From a virus: a stretch of DNA of 21,553 nucleotides. Positions 13,398 to 20,889 of the stretch are shown here, piece by piece. The stretch lies in IMG/VR virus record IMGVR_UViG_3300036770_002751, positions 1-21,553 of that record; one strand, given 5' to 3'. How positions within the stretch are numbered: the stretch's first letter is position 1; every line of letters begins with the position of its first letter. Under the pieces are notes generated by a model. It was given only the letters and a program-made list of their open reading frames with translations. It made no database searches and was not told where the DNA came from. Made by a program: the position numbers and the translations under genes.

Positions 13398-13977
13398 TTT
13401 TTCTAAACTCCAACCAAAGCAAAAGTATCGTGTTGAAACCTATTGTAGGATTGCTTTCAATGGTTTGAAAGCAAATGTTGATGAGTGGTTTACTAACAGA
13501 AATTGTAAGGATACAGTTCGCGCAATCACTCATTCATTCTATAATACAGTACATTCTCTTTCAGTTCCTTCTGGTTTAATTAGTGTCAAAGCAGTAGAAA
13601 AGAAAAAACAAGAACCTGAATGGGCTCTTTGTAAAGATCATTGTTATTCTCCTCAATTTATTGGTAGAATGATTATGGATAATTCTGATAAGTATTTGAA
13701 TGATTATGATCTTTATCGTGAATTATTCATTATGGCATGTACTACAATTATTGTTACTCCAGAAGAAAATAGAAGTCTTTCATTCTTAACTTCCAACAGG
13801 GACAATGATTTTAAGATTTATGCTCATACTGATAAGAAGTATCAGCATTTAAACATTCACTTATTGGAAAAGACGAATGGATCAAAATGGTATATGAAAG
13901 ATATGAAACCTGCTAGTAATTATATTGAAACTCCAAAAGAACTTATTGAATATGAAACTCAGTTTTTAGTGGTATGA
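13387..13977 (+). CDS. Hypothetical protein of unknown function
   Basis: A 196-residue soluble protein with no recognised domain. The ATG at 13387 is used because the longer frame starts with TTG at 13357; the gene overlaps its upstream neighbour by 11 nt and its downstream neighbour by 4 nt (ATGA), so it belongs to the gp44-to-regA transcript. The N-terminal part has conserved-looking aromatic and histidine residues (THSFYNTVHSLSVPSG) and the centre has CKDHCYSP; the two closely spaced cysteines with histidines could bind metal, but this is speculation. There is no signal peptide or membrane segment. Confidence 0.75.
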   Translation: MNSNFSKLQPKQKYRVETYCRIAFNGLKANVDEWFTNRNCKDTVRAITHSFYNTVHSLSVPSGLISVKAVEKKKQEPEWALCKDHCYSPQFIGRMIMDNSDKYLNDYDLYRELFIMACTTIIVTPEENRSLSFLTSNRDNDFKIYAHTDKKYQHLNIHLLEKTNGSKWYMKDMKPASNYIETPKELIEYETQFLVV

Positions 13978-15038
13978 GTTTATTATCTGAAAAGGATGCG
14001 ATATGGGCAGCAGATCAATTTATTGACTATTATTCAAAATTTAATAGAATTGATGATTATTTGAGGTATGTAAAACGGAGTAGAATGTCTAGTTCTTCTG
14101 GAAAATTATTTGGTCCAGAAGATGAAATGTTCTCTGATTTTAGTATTAACCCAAATGATATGTCATTTACAATTCATGAGGTTGATACCAGTTCTAAACC
14201 AAAATCAAAGTATAATCAGGAGTTATACTCTGAAATTTTGAACATAACTGCTTCAAATGCAATTGAAGAAGCAATTCCAGGAAGAACAATTAAGTGGATT
14301 GTTACTGAGGACACTACAGAAAAAATTATTGGTGTAGTTCGTTTTGGTTCCCCGACAATTAATTCAAAACCAAGAAATGATTACTTTGGAGAGGTATTAC
14401 CATTATCTAAAATTAATCATGAGTTTGTGATGGGTTTTAATATTGTTCCTGTGCAACCATTTGGATATAATTATCTTGGTGGAAAACTTCTTGCTCTTCT
14501 GGCATCCTCAAATGAACTCAAAAGACAATTTGATACAAAGTATGGAACTGATCTTCAATACTTTGAAACAACTTCATTATACGGTACAACAAAAGGAGTA
14601 TCCATGTATGATGGTCTTAAACCTTATATTCGACATATAGGAGATACTGAAAGTAATTTTCTTCCATTATTTCATGATGATTATTTTCGTGAAATGTTTT
14701 GGTGGTTTAATAATAATGCCAATGGTGGGGAAAGATTAATCTCTGCAGATAAATCTTCTAAGAAGTTAAAGATTCAAACTAAGATGATTTCAATCATCAT
14801 AAAGTCTCTTCAAGATGCTACAAAGTTACATGAGTTCAAACAATGTATTGAACATGCAAAATCATTAACTGAGAAAAAGAGATATTATATGTCTAAGTTT
14901 GGTTATGAACCTCAAGAAGTAATTGAATGGTGGAAGATCAAGGCAACACGAAGGTACAATAAGTTGCTTCAGGACAACAAACTTAGAAGTGAACTGGAGT
15001 TATGGAAACCTGGAAATGATCTAGAAATTATTAGATAA
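13974..15038 (+). CDS. DruA/DUF4338-like protein
   Basis: A 354-residue soluble protein. Residues about 100-225 resemble DUF4338, the family of DruA from the Druantia anti-phage system: GRTIKWIVTEDTTEKIIG, then FGSP, a PxxPFGYNYLGGKLLALL segment, a KYGTDLQYFETTSLYG stretch, and SMYDGLKPYIRHIGDT. In DUF4338 proteins the equivalent order is GR-LRYLV, LLGA-GF, LPWV-VPNLASH, YGY-P-LLETF and TCYRAANW-LG-T. The C-terminal 130 residues are charged and helical. The role of DUF4338 proteins is poorly understood; here the gene is coupled to its neighbours and lies between the two clamp-loader genes. The match is by memory of the pattern, without search, so the function is open. Confidence 0.7.
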   Translation: MSLLSEKDAIWAADQFIDYYSKFNRIDDYLRYVKRSRMSSSSGKLFGPEDEMFSDFSINPNDMSFTIHEVDTSSKPKSKYNQELYSEILNITASNAIEEAIPGRTIKWIVTEDTTEKIIGVVRFGSPTINSKPRNDYFGEVLPLSKINHEFVMGFNIVPVQPFGYNYLGGKLLALLASSNELKRQFDTKYGTDLQYFETTSLYGTTKGVSMYDGLKPYIRHIGDTESNFLPLFHDDYFREMFWWFNNNANGGERLISADKSSKKLKIQTKMISIIIKSLQDATKLHEFKQCIEHAKSLTEKKRYYMSKFGYEPQEVIEWWKIKATRRYNKLLQDNKLRSELELWKPGNDLEIIR

Positions 15039-15039
15039 T

Positions 15040-15420
15040 ATGGAACTAAAAGATTGGTTGAATAGTATTAATCAGACAAAACAACACCTGATTGACGAAG
15101 ACCCTTCACTTGAGAAGGAGTATGCACCTTATATCATCAATCGGTGTTTTTCAGGACATATCGATTCGATTATGTATGCAAATGAAATGAATCGTTATCA
15201 TTTCCTTCCAAAGAAAATGCAATATGATTTTTTGCTAAATAGTCTGAGGAAAAAGAAGAGATTTTCTCCCTGGATCCGTCAAGATAAAATCAAAGACCTT
15301 GATTATGTCAAACGTTATTATGGTTATAGTAATGAGAAGGCAAAACAAGCTTTGAGGATTCTTACTAAAGAACAACTAACATTTATTAAATCGAAATTTG
15401 AAACTGGAGGAACAAAATGA
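15040..15420 (+). CDS. 62: gp62, clamp loader small subunit
   Basis: The non-ATPase subunit of the clamp loader. The 126-residue protein starts MELKDWLNSINQTKQHL, with INRCFSGHIDSIMYANEMN and LRKKKRFSPWIR, segments typical of the shortened cyanophage gp62 (T4's is 187 residues). It is an all-helical protein with no catalytic motif. It follows the DruA-like gene with a one-base gap and overlaps regA by ATGA. In T4, genes 45, 44, 62 and regA are adjacent; here several genes are inserted between 45 and 44 and between 44 and 62. That order supports the assignment. Confidence 0.88.
   Translation: MELKDWLNSINQTKQHLIDEDPSLEKEYAPYIINRCFSGHIDSIMYANEMNRYHFLPKKMQYDFLLNSLRKKKRFSPWIRQDKIKDLDYVKRYYGYSNEKAKQALRILTKEQLTFIKSKFETGGTK
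15406..15410 (+). promoter_or_regulatory. Ribosome binding site of regA
   Basis: GGAGG, six bases before the ATG at 15417. It is a strong site in a region where most genes lack one, and it fixes the regA start. Confidence 0.75.
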
Positions 15421-15857
15421 GTGTCGTTCAAGAACCTGAAGTGAAGTGGACGCCCGACCAAATGGTTGAAGTGATTCTCAACGAACCTGATGATTTTCTT
15501 AAGGTTCGTGAGACTTTGACCCGTATCGGAGTTGCTTCAAGAAAGGAAAAGAAAATCTATCAGTCTTGCCATATTCTACACAAGCAAGGTAGATATTATC
15601 TCGTTCACTTTAAGGAACTGTTTGCTCTTGATGGCAAACATGCAAACCTTACTGTGAATGATGTTCAGCGCCGCAATCGTATTGCCCAACTTCTTGCTGA
15701 TTGGGGATTAATTACTATTGTCGATCTTACCAAAATTCAAGACATTGCTCCTTTGAATCAAATCAAAGTCCTTGCTTATAAGGACAAAGGAGATTGGATT
15801 CTGGAAACCAAGTATAATATTGGTTCTAAAAAGAAAAAGGTAGAGGATGCCGAATGA
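15417..15857 (+). CDS. regA: RegA, translational repressor of early genes
   Basis: An RNA-binding repressor that competes with ribosomes at the start sites of early phage messages. The 146-residue protein contains DDFLKVRETLTRIGVASRKEK and QSCHILHKQGRYYLVHFKE, close to T4 RegA (PEDFLKVKETLTRMG; YQSCHILQKKGLYYIVHFKE), and later LLADWGL. T4's is 122 residues; this one has about 15 extra at the N-terminus and a lysine-rich tail. A GGAGG site precedes the ATG, which overlaps the gp62 stop, so gp62 and regA are coupled. A strong terminator starts 6 nt after the stop and ends this gene group. Confidence 0.95.
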   Translation: MSVVQEPEVKWTPDQMVEVILNEPDDFLKVRETLTRIGVASRKEKKIYQSCHILHKQGRYYLVHFKELFALDGKHANLTVNDVQRRNRIAQLLADWGLITIVDLTKIQDIAPLNQIKVLAYKDKGDWILETKYNIGSKKKKVEDAE

Positions 15858-15862
15858 TAAAG

Positions 15863-15887
15863 AGCGGGTTTTACACCCGCTTTTTTT
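15863..15887 (+). terminator. Rho-independent terminator after regA
   Basis: Stem 15863-15869 (AGCGGGT) pairs with 15875-15881 (ACCCGCT), loop TTTAC, followed by a T run to 15887. Confidence 0.92.
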
Positions 15888-15898
15888 GTAAGAAGTAT

Positions 15899-15904
15899 TA
15901 TAAT
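15899..15904 (+). promoter_or_regulatory. Possible sigma-70 -10 element upstream of hsp20
   Basis: TATAAT 12 nt after the terminator T-run, as at two other terminator-promoter junctions in this window. No good -35 hexamer lies 16-18 nt upstream, so support is limited. The ATG of hsp20 is 60 nt downstream. Confidence 0.35.
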
Positions 15905-15950
15905 TATATACGGACGCCGAAAGGGTCTACAAAACACAAACTCGCTTTTA

Positions 15951-15956
15951 AAGGAG
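15951..15956 (+). promoter_or_regulatory. Ribosome binding site of hsp20
   Basis: AAGGAG eight bases before the ATG at 15965. It decides the start against a longer frame that begins at 15854 and runs through the terminator. Confidence 0.8.
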
Positions 15957-15964
15957 CTACTATA

Positions 15965-16399
15965 ATGACTAACCTCACAAGGTACACTGCTGCAGATCTT
16001 CCTGCCTTAATGGAGAGGATTACTCGCAATAGCATTGGAATGGACGATTATTTGGATCGTATTTTTAATTTACACGAATCTTCGACAAATTATCCACCAT
16101 ATAATTTGATTCAAATAAATAATGTTGAATCTCATTTAGAACTTGCACTTGCTGGATTCAAAAAAGGAGAAGTAAATGTATACACAGAGTATGGAAAACT
16201 TTTTGTCGAAGGACAAAAGGCAGATTCCGAATCGGATAGGACGTTTATCCACAAGGGAGTGGCTAGCAGAAGTTTTAAACGAGCGTGGACTCTATCCGAC
16301 GACACAGAAGTACGCGAAGTCACATTTGAAGACGGACTTTTACGGATCGTACTTGGGAAAATAGTTCCAGAGCATCATGCTCGTAAGGATTATCTCTAA
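15965..16399 (+). CDS. hsp20: Hsp20/IbpA-like small heat shock protein
   Basis: A 144-residue small chaperone that binds unfolding proteins and prevents aggregation without ATP. The alpha-crystallin domain spans about residues 45-135: PYNLIQINN, LELALAGFKKGEVNVYTEYG, FIHKGVASRSFKRAWTLSDD (the IbpA HKGIA.R.F motif), and DGLLRIVLGKIVPEHHARK with the L-x-I-x-L and IPE-type end. The start at 15965 has an AAGGAG site; the longer frame from 15854 would cross the regA terminator. Hsp20 between regA and gp43 is a recurrent cyanophage arrangement. It probably stabilises host or phage proteins during infection under light or heat stress. Confidence 0.93.
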   Translation: MTNLTRYTAADLPALMERITRNSIGMDDYLDRIFNLHESSTNYPPYNLIQINNVESHLELALAGFKKGEVNVYTEYGKLFVEGQKADSESDRTFIHKGVASRSFKRAWTLSDDTEVREVTFEDGLLRIVLGKIVPEHHARKDYL

Positions 16400-16471
16400 A
16401 TAATAATACCTGATTTGACCACAATCTATCAGAAAGAATTGTCTATATAGTTTGTATCGTCGGCGCAGACG

Positions 16472-16515
16472 GGGGAGGTAACTGGCACAATCCAGTTGAC
16501 ACCTCCTCTTTTTTT
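16472..16515 (+). terminator. Bulged terminator hairpin after hsp20
   Basis: Outer stem GGAGGT (16474-16479) pairs with ACCTCC (16501-16506), inner stem AACTGG (16480-16485) pairs with CCAGTT (16492-16497), with a GAC bulge and a 6-nt loop. A T run follows at 16509-16515. Confidence 0.85.
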
Positions 16516-16524
16516 GGGTATAAT
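16496..16524 (+). promoter_or_regulatory. Consensus sigma-70 promoter of the gp43 gene group
   Basis: TTGACA at 16496-16501 and TATAAT at 16519-16524 with exactly 17 nt between them: both hexamers are perfect. The -35 lies in the descending arm and bulge of the terminator hairpin and the spacer contains its T run. RNA should start near 16531, almost at the AAGGAG site of the next gene. Confidence 0.9.
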
Positions 16525-16546
16525 GAGTTGAAGGAGAAACTAAAAA

Positions 16547-16876
16547 ATGTCAGTCAAACTTGCACTACTAAAAACAGGTGAAACCATTATTTGTGATGTA
16601 AAAGAATTGGTTTCCGAAGAAAAAGTTTGTGGATACATCTTCAAAAATCCATACAAGGTCTTAACTGAAAGAAGCATATTGTTATCGGAGGAATCTGAAT
16701 ATGATGCTAAGATTCAAGTTTCTTTGACACCTTGGATTTTACTTACTGGAGATGAGAAAATGCTTATAGCAACAGACTGGGTTGTAACTTTGGTAAATCC
16801 GATTGAATCACTTAAACAAATGTATGAGGAAAAGGTAAATGGAAAAATCAATCAAATGTCTCTTACTGAAAATTGA
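16547..16876 (+). CDS. Hypothetical protein, first of two tandem paralogues before gp43
   Basis: A 109-residue soluble protein with alternating beta-strand-like segments: SVKLALLKTGETIICDVKEL, KNPYKVL, SLTPWILL and ATDWVVTLVNPIESLKQMYEEKV. The order of a GE-type turn in the first hairpin, a P-W-x-x-L strand and a final strand ending in NP suggests a small beta-barrel, perhaps Sm-like, but I cannot confirm this. It is the first gene after the consensus promoter and has AAGGAG at 16531-16536. The next gene, overlapping by 38 nt, is a shorter relative. Proteins of this kind are common just upstream of gp43 in T4-like cyanophages. Function is unknown. Confidence 0.85.
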   Translation: MSVKLALLKTGETIICDVKELVSEEKVCGYIFKNPYKVLTERSILLSEESEYDAKIQVSLTPWILLTGDEKMLIATDWVVTLVNPIESLKQMYEEKVNGKINQMSLTEN

Positions 16877-17093
16877 TAATGTAATTGTGACCGAAATTAT
16901 TGAGGTTGCATCTGAACTTGGAGAACCAGATTGCAAACTGATTAATCCATTTAAGATTGATGTTGAAGGAAATTTAACTCCTTGGCCAGATGTTACTGAT
17001 CAAAGAGAAATGATGATTCATTCTGATAGCATACTTACTATCGTAGATCCCAAAGAAGAAATTATTGAAAAGTATCTTGAATTAACTACCTGA
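16839..17093 (+). CDS. Hypothetical protein, second tandem paralogue before gp43
   Basis: An 84-residue protein that aligns with the product of the preceding gene: SIKCLLLKIDNVIVTEIIEV with SVKLALLKTGETIICDVKEL, INPFKI with KNPYKV, NLTPWPDVT with SLTPWILLT, and SILTIVDPKEEIIEKYLE with WVVTLVNPIESLKQMYEE. About 15 residues in the middle are missing relative to the first copy. Its start lies 38 nt inside the upstream gene and its stop overlaps the gp43 start (TGATG), so all three are translated from one message. It is probably a diverged tandem duplicate; whether the two form a heteromer is unknown. Confidence 0.82.
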   Translation: MEKSIKCLLLKIDNVIVTEIIEVASELGEPDCKLINPFKIDVEGNLTPWPDVTDQREMMIHSDSILTIVDPKEEIIEKYLELTT

Positions 17094-19594
17094 TGAGATT
17101 CTACACAAATGTGCAAATGGTCGGGGACCACTTCTTGGTTCGTGGTTATGAAAGTGGTAAACACTTTATGACCCGTGAGAAGTTTGACCCGACTCTTTTT
17201 GTCCCCTCTAATAAAAAAACCAAATATCAAACTCTAGAAGGTGAATATGTCGAATCAGTTCAACCAGGATCCGTTAGAGACTGTCGTGAATTCATTAAAA
17301 GATATGAGGGTGTAGAAAACTTTAAAATCTACGGAAATACTGGATATATCTATCAATACATTTCTGAAAATTATCCCGAAGAAGAACTTAAGTTTGATAT
17401 TAATAAGATTAAAGTAACTACGATTGATATTGAGGTTGCATCTGAAAATGGATTCCCTGATGTAGAATCTGCAGCAGAAGAAGTTCTCTTGATTACTGTT
17501 CAAGATTATTCTTCAAAACAGATTCATACTTGGGGAAAGGGTGTATTTCAAAATAACCAAAAAAATGTTTCGTATCGTTCTTTTTCTACTGAATATGATC
17601 TCTTAAATGATTTTATTCATTGGTGGATGATTGAAACAAATACTCCAGAAGTTGTAACTGGATGGAATAGCAAATTGTATGATATTCCATATCTTGTTCG
17701 CCGTATTGATCGTGTTCTGGGTGAAAAACTGATGAAACGTTTGTCACCTTGGGGTTTGGTGACCGAAGATGAAACTTACATCTCTGGGCGCAAACATCTT
17801 TGTTATGATATTGGTGGAATCTCTCAGTTAGACTATCTTGATCTTTATAAGAAGTTTACTTACAAAGCACAGGAGTCTTATCGACTTGATTACATCGCAA
17901 GTGTGGAGTTAGGCCAGAAAAAACTAGACCACTCTGAGTTTGATACTTTTAAAGACTTTTATACAAAGGGTTGGCAGAAGTTTGTAGAATACAACATCAA
18001 GGACGTAGAACTTGTTGACCGTTTGGAAGACAAGATGAAACTAATTGAACTTGCTCTTACGATGGCATATGATGCTAAGGCAAACTATGAGGATGTATTT
18101 TCTCAAGTTCGCATGTGGGATACAATCATTTACAACTATCTCAAGAAGAGAAATATTGTAATTCCTCCCAAAGAAAAGTCTGAAAAAGATTCAAAATATG
18201 CAGGTGCTTATGTTAAAGAACCCGTACCTGGAATGTATGATTGGGTTGTCAACTTTGACTTAAACTCTCTATATCCTCATTTGATTATGCAGTTTAATGT
18301 AAGTCCAGAAACTCTTGTTGAGGAAAAACATCCAACGGTAACTGTTGATAAAATTCTCAATCAAGAAATTACATTTGAACTTTACAAAGATTATGCTGTC
18401 TGTGCTAATGGGGCAATGTATCGCAAAGATGTGCGTGGATTTCTTCCAGAACTAATGGATAAGATCTACAAAGATCGCACGATTTATAAAAAGAAAATGC
18501 TTGCTGCTAAGCAAGAATATGAAAAGAAAAAAACTAAGGAATTAGAAAAAGAGATTGCCAGATGTAATAATATTCAGATGGCAAGAAAGATTCAACTTAA
18601 CTCTGCTTATGGTGCCATTGGTAATCAGTATTTTCGTTATTACAAATTAGCAAATGCTGAAGCAATTACACTTTCAGGACAGGTTGCAATTCGCTGGATT
18701 GAAAATAAACTCAATCAATATCTTAACAAAATTCTAAAAACGGATAGTGAAGATTATGTTATTGCTTCAGATACCGATTCTGTTTATCTTAATATGGGTC
18801 CTTTGGTTGAATGTATATACAAAGGAAGAGAGAAAACTACTGAAGGCATTGTTTCGTTCCTTGATAAGGTCTGTAAGGTGGAACTTGAAAAGTATATTGA
18901 AGGTTGCTACAAAGAATTGGCTGAGTATGTGAATGCCTATGATCAAAAGATGCAGATGAAGCGTGAGAATATTGCCGAGCGTGGAATCTGGACTGCTAAG
19001 AAACGATACATTCTCAATGTATGGGATAGTGAGGGTGTTCGATATGAAGAACCTAAACTAAAAATGATGGGTATTGAAGCAGTTAAATCTTCTACTCCAG
19101 CACCGTGCCGTCAAATGATTAAAGATGGTTTGAAGTTGATGATGAGTGGCACTGAAGATGATGTGATTAACTTCATTGATAAATGTCGGTCAGAATTCAA
19201 AAAACTTCCACCAGAGCAAATTGCTTTCCCAAGAACTGCTTCTGATGTGCGTAAGTATCAATCATCCTCTACAATCTATGCTCATAAAACTCCGATTCAT
19301 ATTCGTGGAGCACTTCTTTTTAATCATTATATAAAGGAGAAAAAACTCACTAATAAGTATTCTTTGATTGGTAATGGTGAAAAAATTAAGTTTATATACT
19401 TGAAAAAACCGAATATCATTCAAGAGAATATTATTTCATTTATTCAAGACTTTCCAAAAGAACTTAGTCTTGACAAATACATTGATTATGACCTACAATT
19501 TGAAAAGAGTTTTGTAGAACCTTTAAAGTCCATTCTTGATTCAATTGGATGGAAAACTGAACATACTGTAAATTTAGAATCATTTTTTAACTAA
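17093..19594 (+). CDS. 43: gp43, family B DNA polymerase
   Basis: The replicative polymerase with 3'-5' proofreading. At 833 residues it is slightly shorter than T4's 898 and is unbroken. Exonuclease motifs: TIDIEV with D112 and E114, NSKLYDIPYL (Exo II), and YNIKDVELVDRLE (Exo III). Polymerase motifs: FDLNSLYPHL with D389 (motif A), KIQLNSAYGAIGN around N503 (motif B), and ASDTDSVY with D560 and D562 (motif C), then a KKRYILN-type segment. The C-terminus ends SFFN, a plausible clamp-binding tail. It is coupled to the preceding gene and overlaps the next ATG by one base. It works with gp45, gp44/62 and gp41 from this window. Confidence 0.97.
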   Translation: MRFYTNVQMVGDHFLVRGYESGKHFMTREKFDPTLFVPSNKKTKYQTLEGEYVESVQPGSVRDCREFIKRYEGVENFKIYGNTGYIYQYISENYPEEELKFDINKIKVTTIDIEVASENGFPDVESAAEEVLLITVQDYSSKQIHTWGKGVFQNNQKNVSYRSFSTEYDLLNDFIHWWMIETNTPEVVTGWNSKLYDIPYLVRRIDRVLGEKLMKRLSPWGLVTEDETYISGRKHLCYDIGGISQLDYLDLYKKFTYKAQESYRLDYIASVELGQKKLDHSEFDTFKDFYTKGWQKFVEYNIKDVELVDRLEDKMKLIELALTMAYDAKANYEDVFSQVRMWDTIIYNYLKKRNIVIPPKEKSEKDSKYAGAYVKEPVPGMYDWVVNFDLNSLYPHLIMQFNVSPETLVEEKHPTVTVDKILNQEITFELYKDYAVCANGAMYRKDVRGFLPELMDKIYKDRTIYKKKMLAAKQEYEKKKTKELEKEIARCNNIQMARKIQLNSAYGAIGNQYFRYYKLANAEAITLSGQVAIRWIENKLNQYLNKILKTDSEDYVIASDTDSVYLNMGPLVECIYKGREKTTEGIVSFLDKVCKVELEKYIEGCYKELAEYVNAYDQKMQMKRENIAERGIWTAKKRYILNVWDSEGVRYEEPKLKMMGIEAVKSSTPAPCRQMIKDGLKLMMSGTEDDVINFIDKCRSEFKKLPPEQIAFPRTASDVRKYQSSSTIYAHKTPIHIRGALLFNHYIKEKKLTNKYSLIGNGEKIKFIYLKKPNIIQENIISFIQDFPKELSLDKYIDYDLQFEKSFVEPLKSILDSIGWKTEHTVNLESFFN

Positions 19595-19758
19595 TGGACT
19601 TACCTATTAATGATGAAGAATTGAAAACAATTGTCAATGCCATGTATTTGGGGGGAGATACTGCACTTTATCAAAAACTTAAACTTGTAAAAGAACTTAG
19701 GGAACAAAATTTACCCTATAAAAAAATTCTCCGTGAAGAATATGGGATGGTGGCATGA
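19594..19758 (+). CDS. 54-residue protein, first of two tiny tandem paralogues
   Basis: An ATG overlapping the gp43 stop (TAATG) opens a 54-residue frame ending at 19758. The product begins MDLPINDEELKTIVNAM and continues with helical, lysine-rich sequence including LYQKLKLVKEL. The start of the next ORF has the same LPIND-x-EL-x-x-I pattern, so the two are related. The overlap with gp43 and the next ATG (ATGA) shows it is packed as a real gene. It could be a small polymerase- or UvsX-associated peptide; no function is known. Confidence 0.75.
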   Translation: MDLPINDEELKTIVNAMYLGGDTALYQKLKLVKELREQNLPYKKILREEYGMVA

Positions 19759-19895
19759 TAAAACTTCCTATAAATGATCAAGAATTGGAATCAATTATTT
19801 TATTATTAAAGAATTCTAATCCTACTTTACACGCCAAACTTTGGGCATATAAATTAAATTACTTGAATAAGAAAAAAAATAATGGACTTTCTTAA
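19755..19895 (+). CDS. 46-residue protein, second tiny tandem paralogue
   Basis: It overlaps the previous ORF by ATGA and the uvsX start by 14 nt. The product begins [18 protein letters not shown] and includes [18 protein letters not shown]. It aligns with the preceding protein through LPIND-x-EL-x-x-I, then L-x-x-KL-x-x-x-KL. It is likely a two-helix peptide with a basic end. Back-to-back overlaps at both ends support it as coding. Function is unknown. Confidence 0.68.
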   Translation: MIKLPINDQELESIILLLKNSNPTLHAKLWAYKLNYLNKKKNNGLS

Positions 19896-20889
19896 AGATA
19901 TTGTAAAAGAAATTGGTGATGACTATACTAAAATAGCATCGGATATTGATGAGACTGAGAGTTATGTTGACACAGGTTCGTACATTCTTAATGCACTGGT
20001 TTCAGGTAGCATATTTGGTGGTGTATCTGGGAATAAGATTACTGCTATTGCTGGAGAGTCTTCTACTGGAAAAACTTTCTTCAGCATCGCCGTTGTTAAG
20101 AATTTTCTCGATAATCATCCCGATGGTTATTGTCTCTACTTTGATACTGAGGCTGCCATTACAAAATCCCTCTTGGAAAGTCGTGGCATCGACACATCAA
20201 GGGTTGTCGTGGTTAATGTTGTCACCGTAGAAGAGTTTCGCACTAAAGCACTTAAGGCGGTTGATCTTTATATGAAAAAACCAGAAGGAGAGCGCAATCC
20301 TTGTATGTTTGTGCTAGACTCTTTGGGAATGCTTTCTACCAGTAAGGAAATTACCGATGCTTTAAATGAAAAAGAAGTTCGTGATATGACTAAATCACAA
20401 CTTATCAAAGGCGCTTTCCGAATGCTCACTCTTAAACTGGGGCAGGCAAATATTCCTATGATTGTGACAAATCATACTTATGATGTGATTGGATCTTATG
20501 TTCCTACTAAAGAAATGGGTGGTGGTAGTGGTCTTAAGTACGCCGCTTCTACTATCATTTATCTCAGCAAGAAAAAAGAGAAAGATGGAACAGAAATCGT
20601 TGGAAACATTATTAAGGCAAAGACTCATAAATCACGTTTGAGTAAGGAAAACCAAGATGTGGAGATTCGTCTTTTTTATGATGAACGCGGTCTTGATCGA
20701 TATTATGGTCTTCTCGAACTTGGTGAAGAGGCAGGAATGTGGAAGAATGTTGCTGGTAGATATGAAATCAATGGAAAGAAAATCTATGGAAAGGAAATTC
20801 TGAAAAACCCTGAGCAGTATTTTACAGAAGAAGTAATGCAGCAACTTGATGCTGCCGCGAAACAACAATTCTCTTATGGAACGAATTGA
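19882..20889 (+). CDS. uvsX: UvsX, RecA-like recombinase
   Basis: A strand-exchange protein that forms filaments on single-stranded DNA, pairs homologous duplexes and starts recombination-dependent replication. The 335-residue protein (T4 391) begins [16 protein letters not shown]. Walker A is GESSTGKT at 58-65, followed by [11 protein letters not shown], and Walker B-like [10 protein letters not shown]. The MIVTNHTY and [11 protein letters not shown] segments match the L1/L2 DNA-binding region of the family. The ATG at 19882 is 14 nt inside the preceding small ORF. The stop overlaps the start of gp41, so recombinase and helicase are coupled. Confidence 0.95.
   Translation: MDFLKDIVKEIGDDYTKIASDIDETESYVDTGSYILNALVSGSIFGGVSGNKITAIAGESSTGKTFFSIAVVKNFLDNHPDGYCLYFDTEAAITKSLLESRGIDTSRVVVVNVVTVEEFRTKALKAVDLYMKKPEGERNPCMFVLDSLGMLSTSKEITDALNEKEVRDMTKSQLIKGAFRMLTLKLGQANIPMIVTNHTYDVIGSYVPTKEMGGGSGLKYAASTIIYLSKKKEKDGTEIVGNIIKAKTHKSRLSKENQDVEIRLFYDERGLDRYYGLLELGEEAGMWKNVAGRYEINGKKIYGKEILKNPEQYFTEEVMQQLDAAAKQQFSYGTN

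Noticed and set aside
15854-15964. N-terminal extension of hsp20 from 15854
   Set aside because: It would read through the regA terminator; the ATG at 15965 has a good AAGGAG site and gives a normal Hsp20 length.
19772-19779. TATAAATG and similar near-matches to the late octamer inside genes
   Set aside because: They lie within coding sequence of AT-rich DNA with no suitably placed downstream start; expected by chance.
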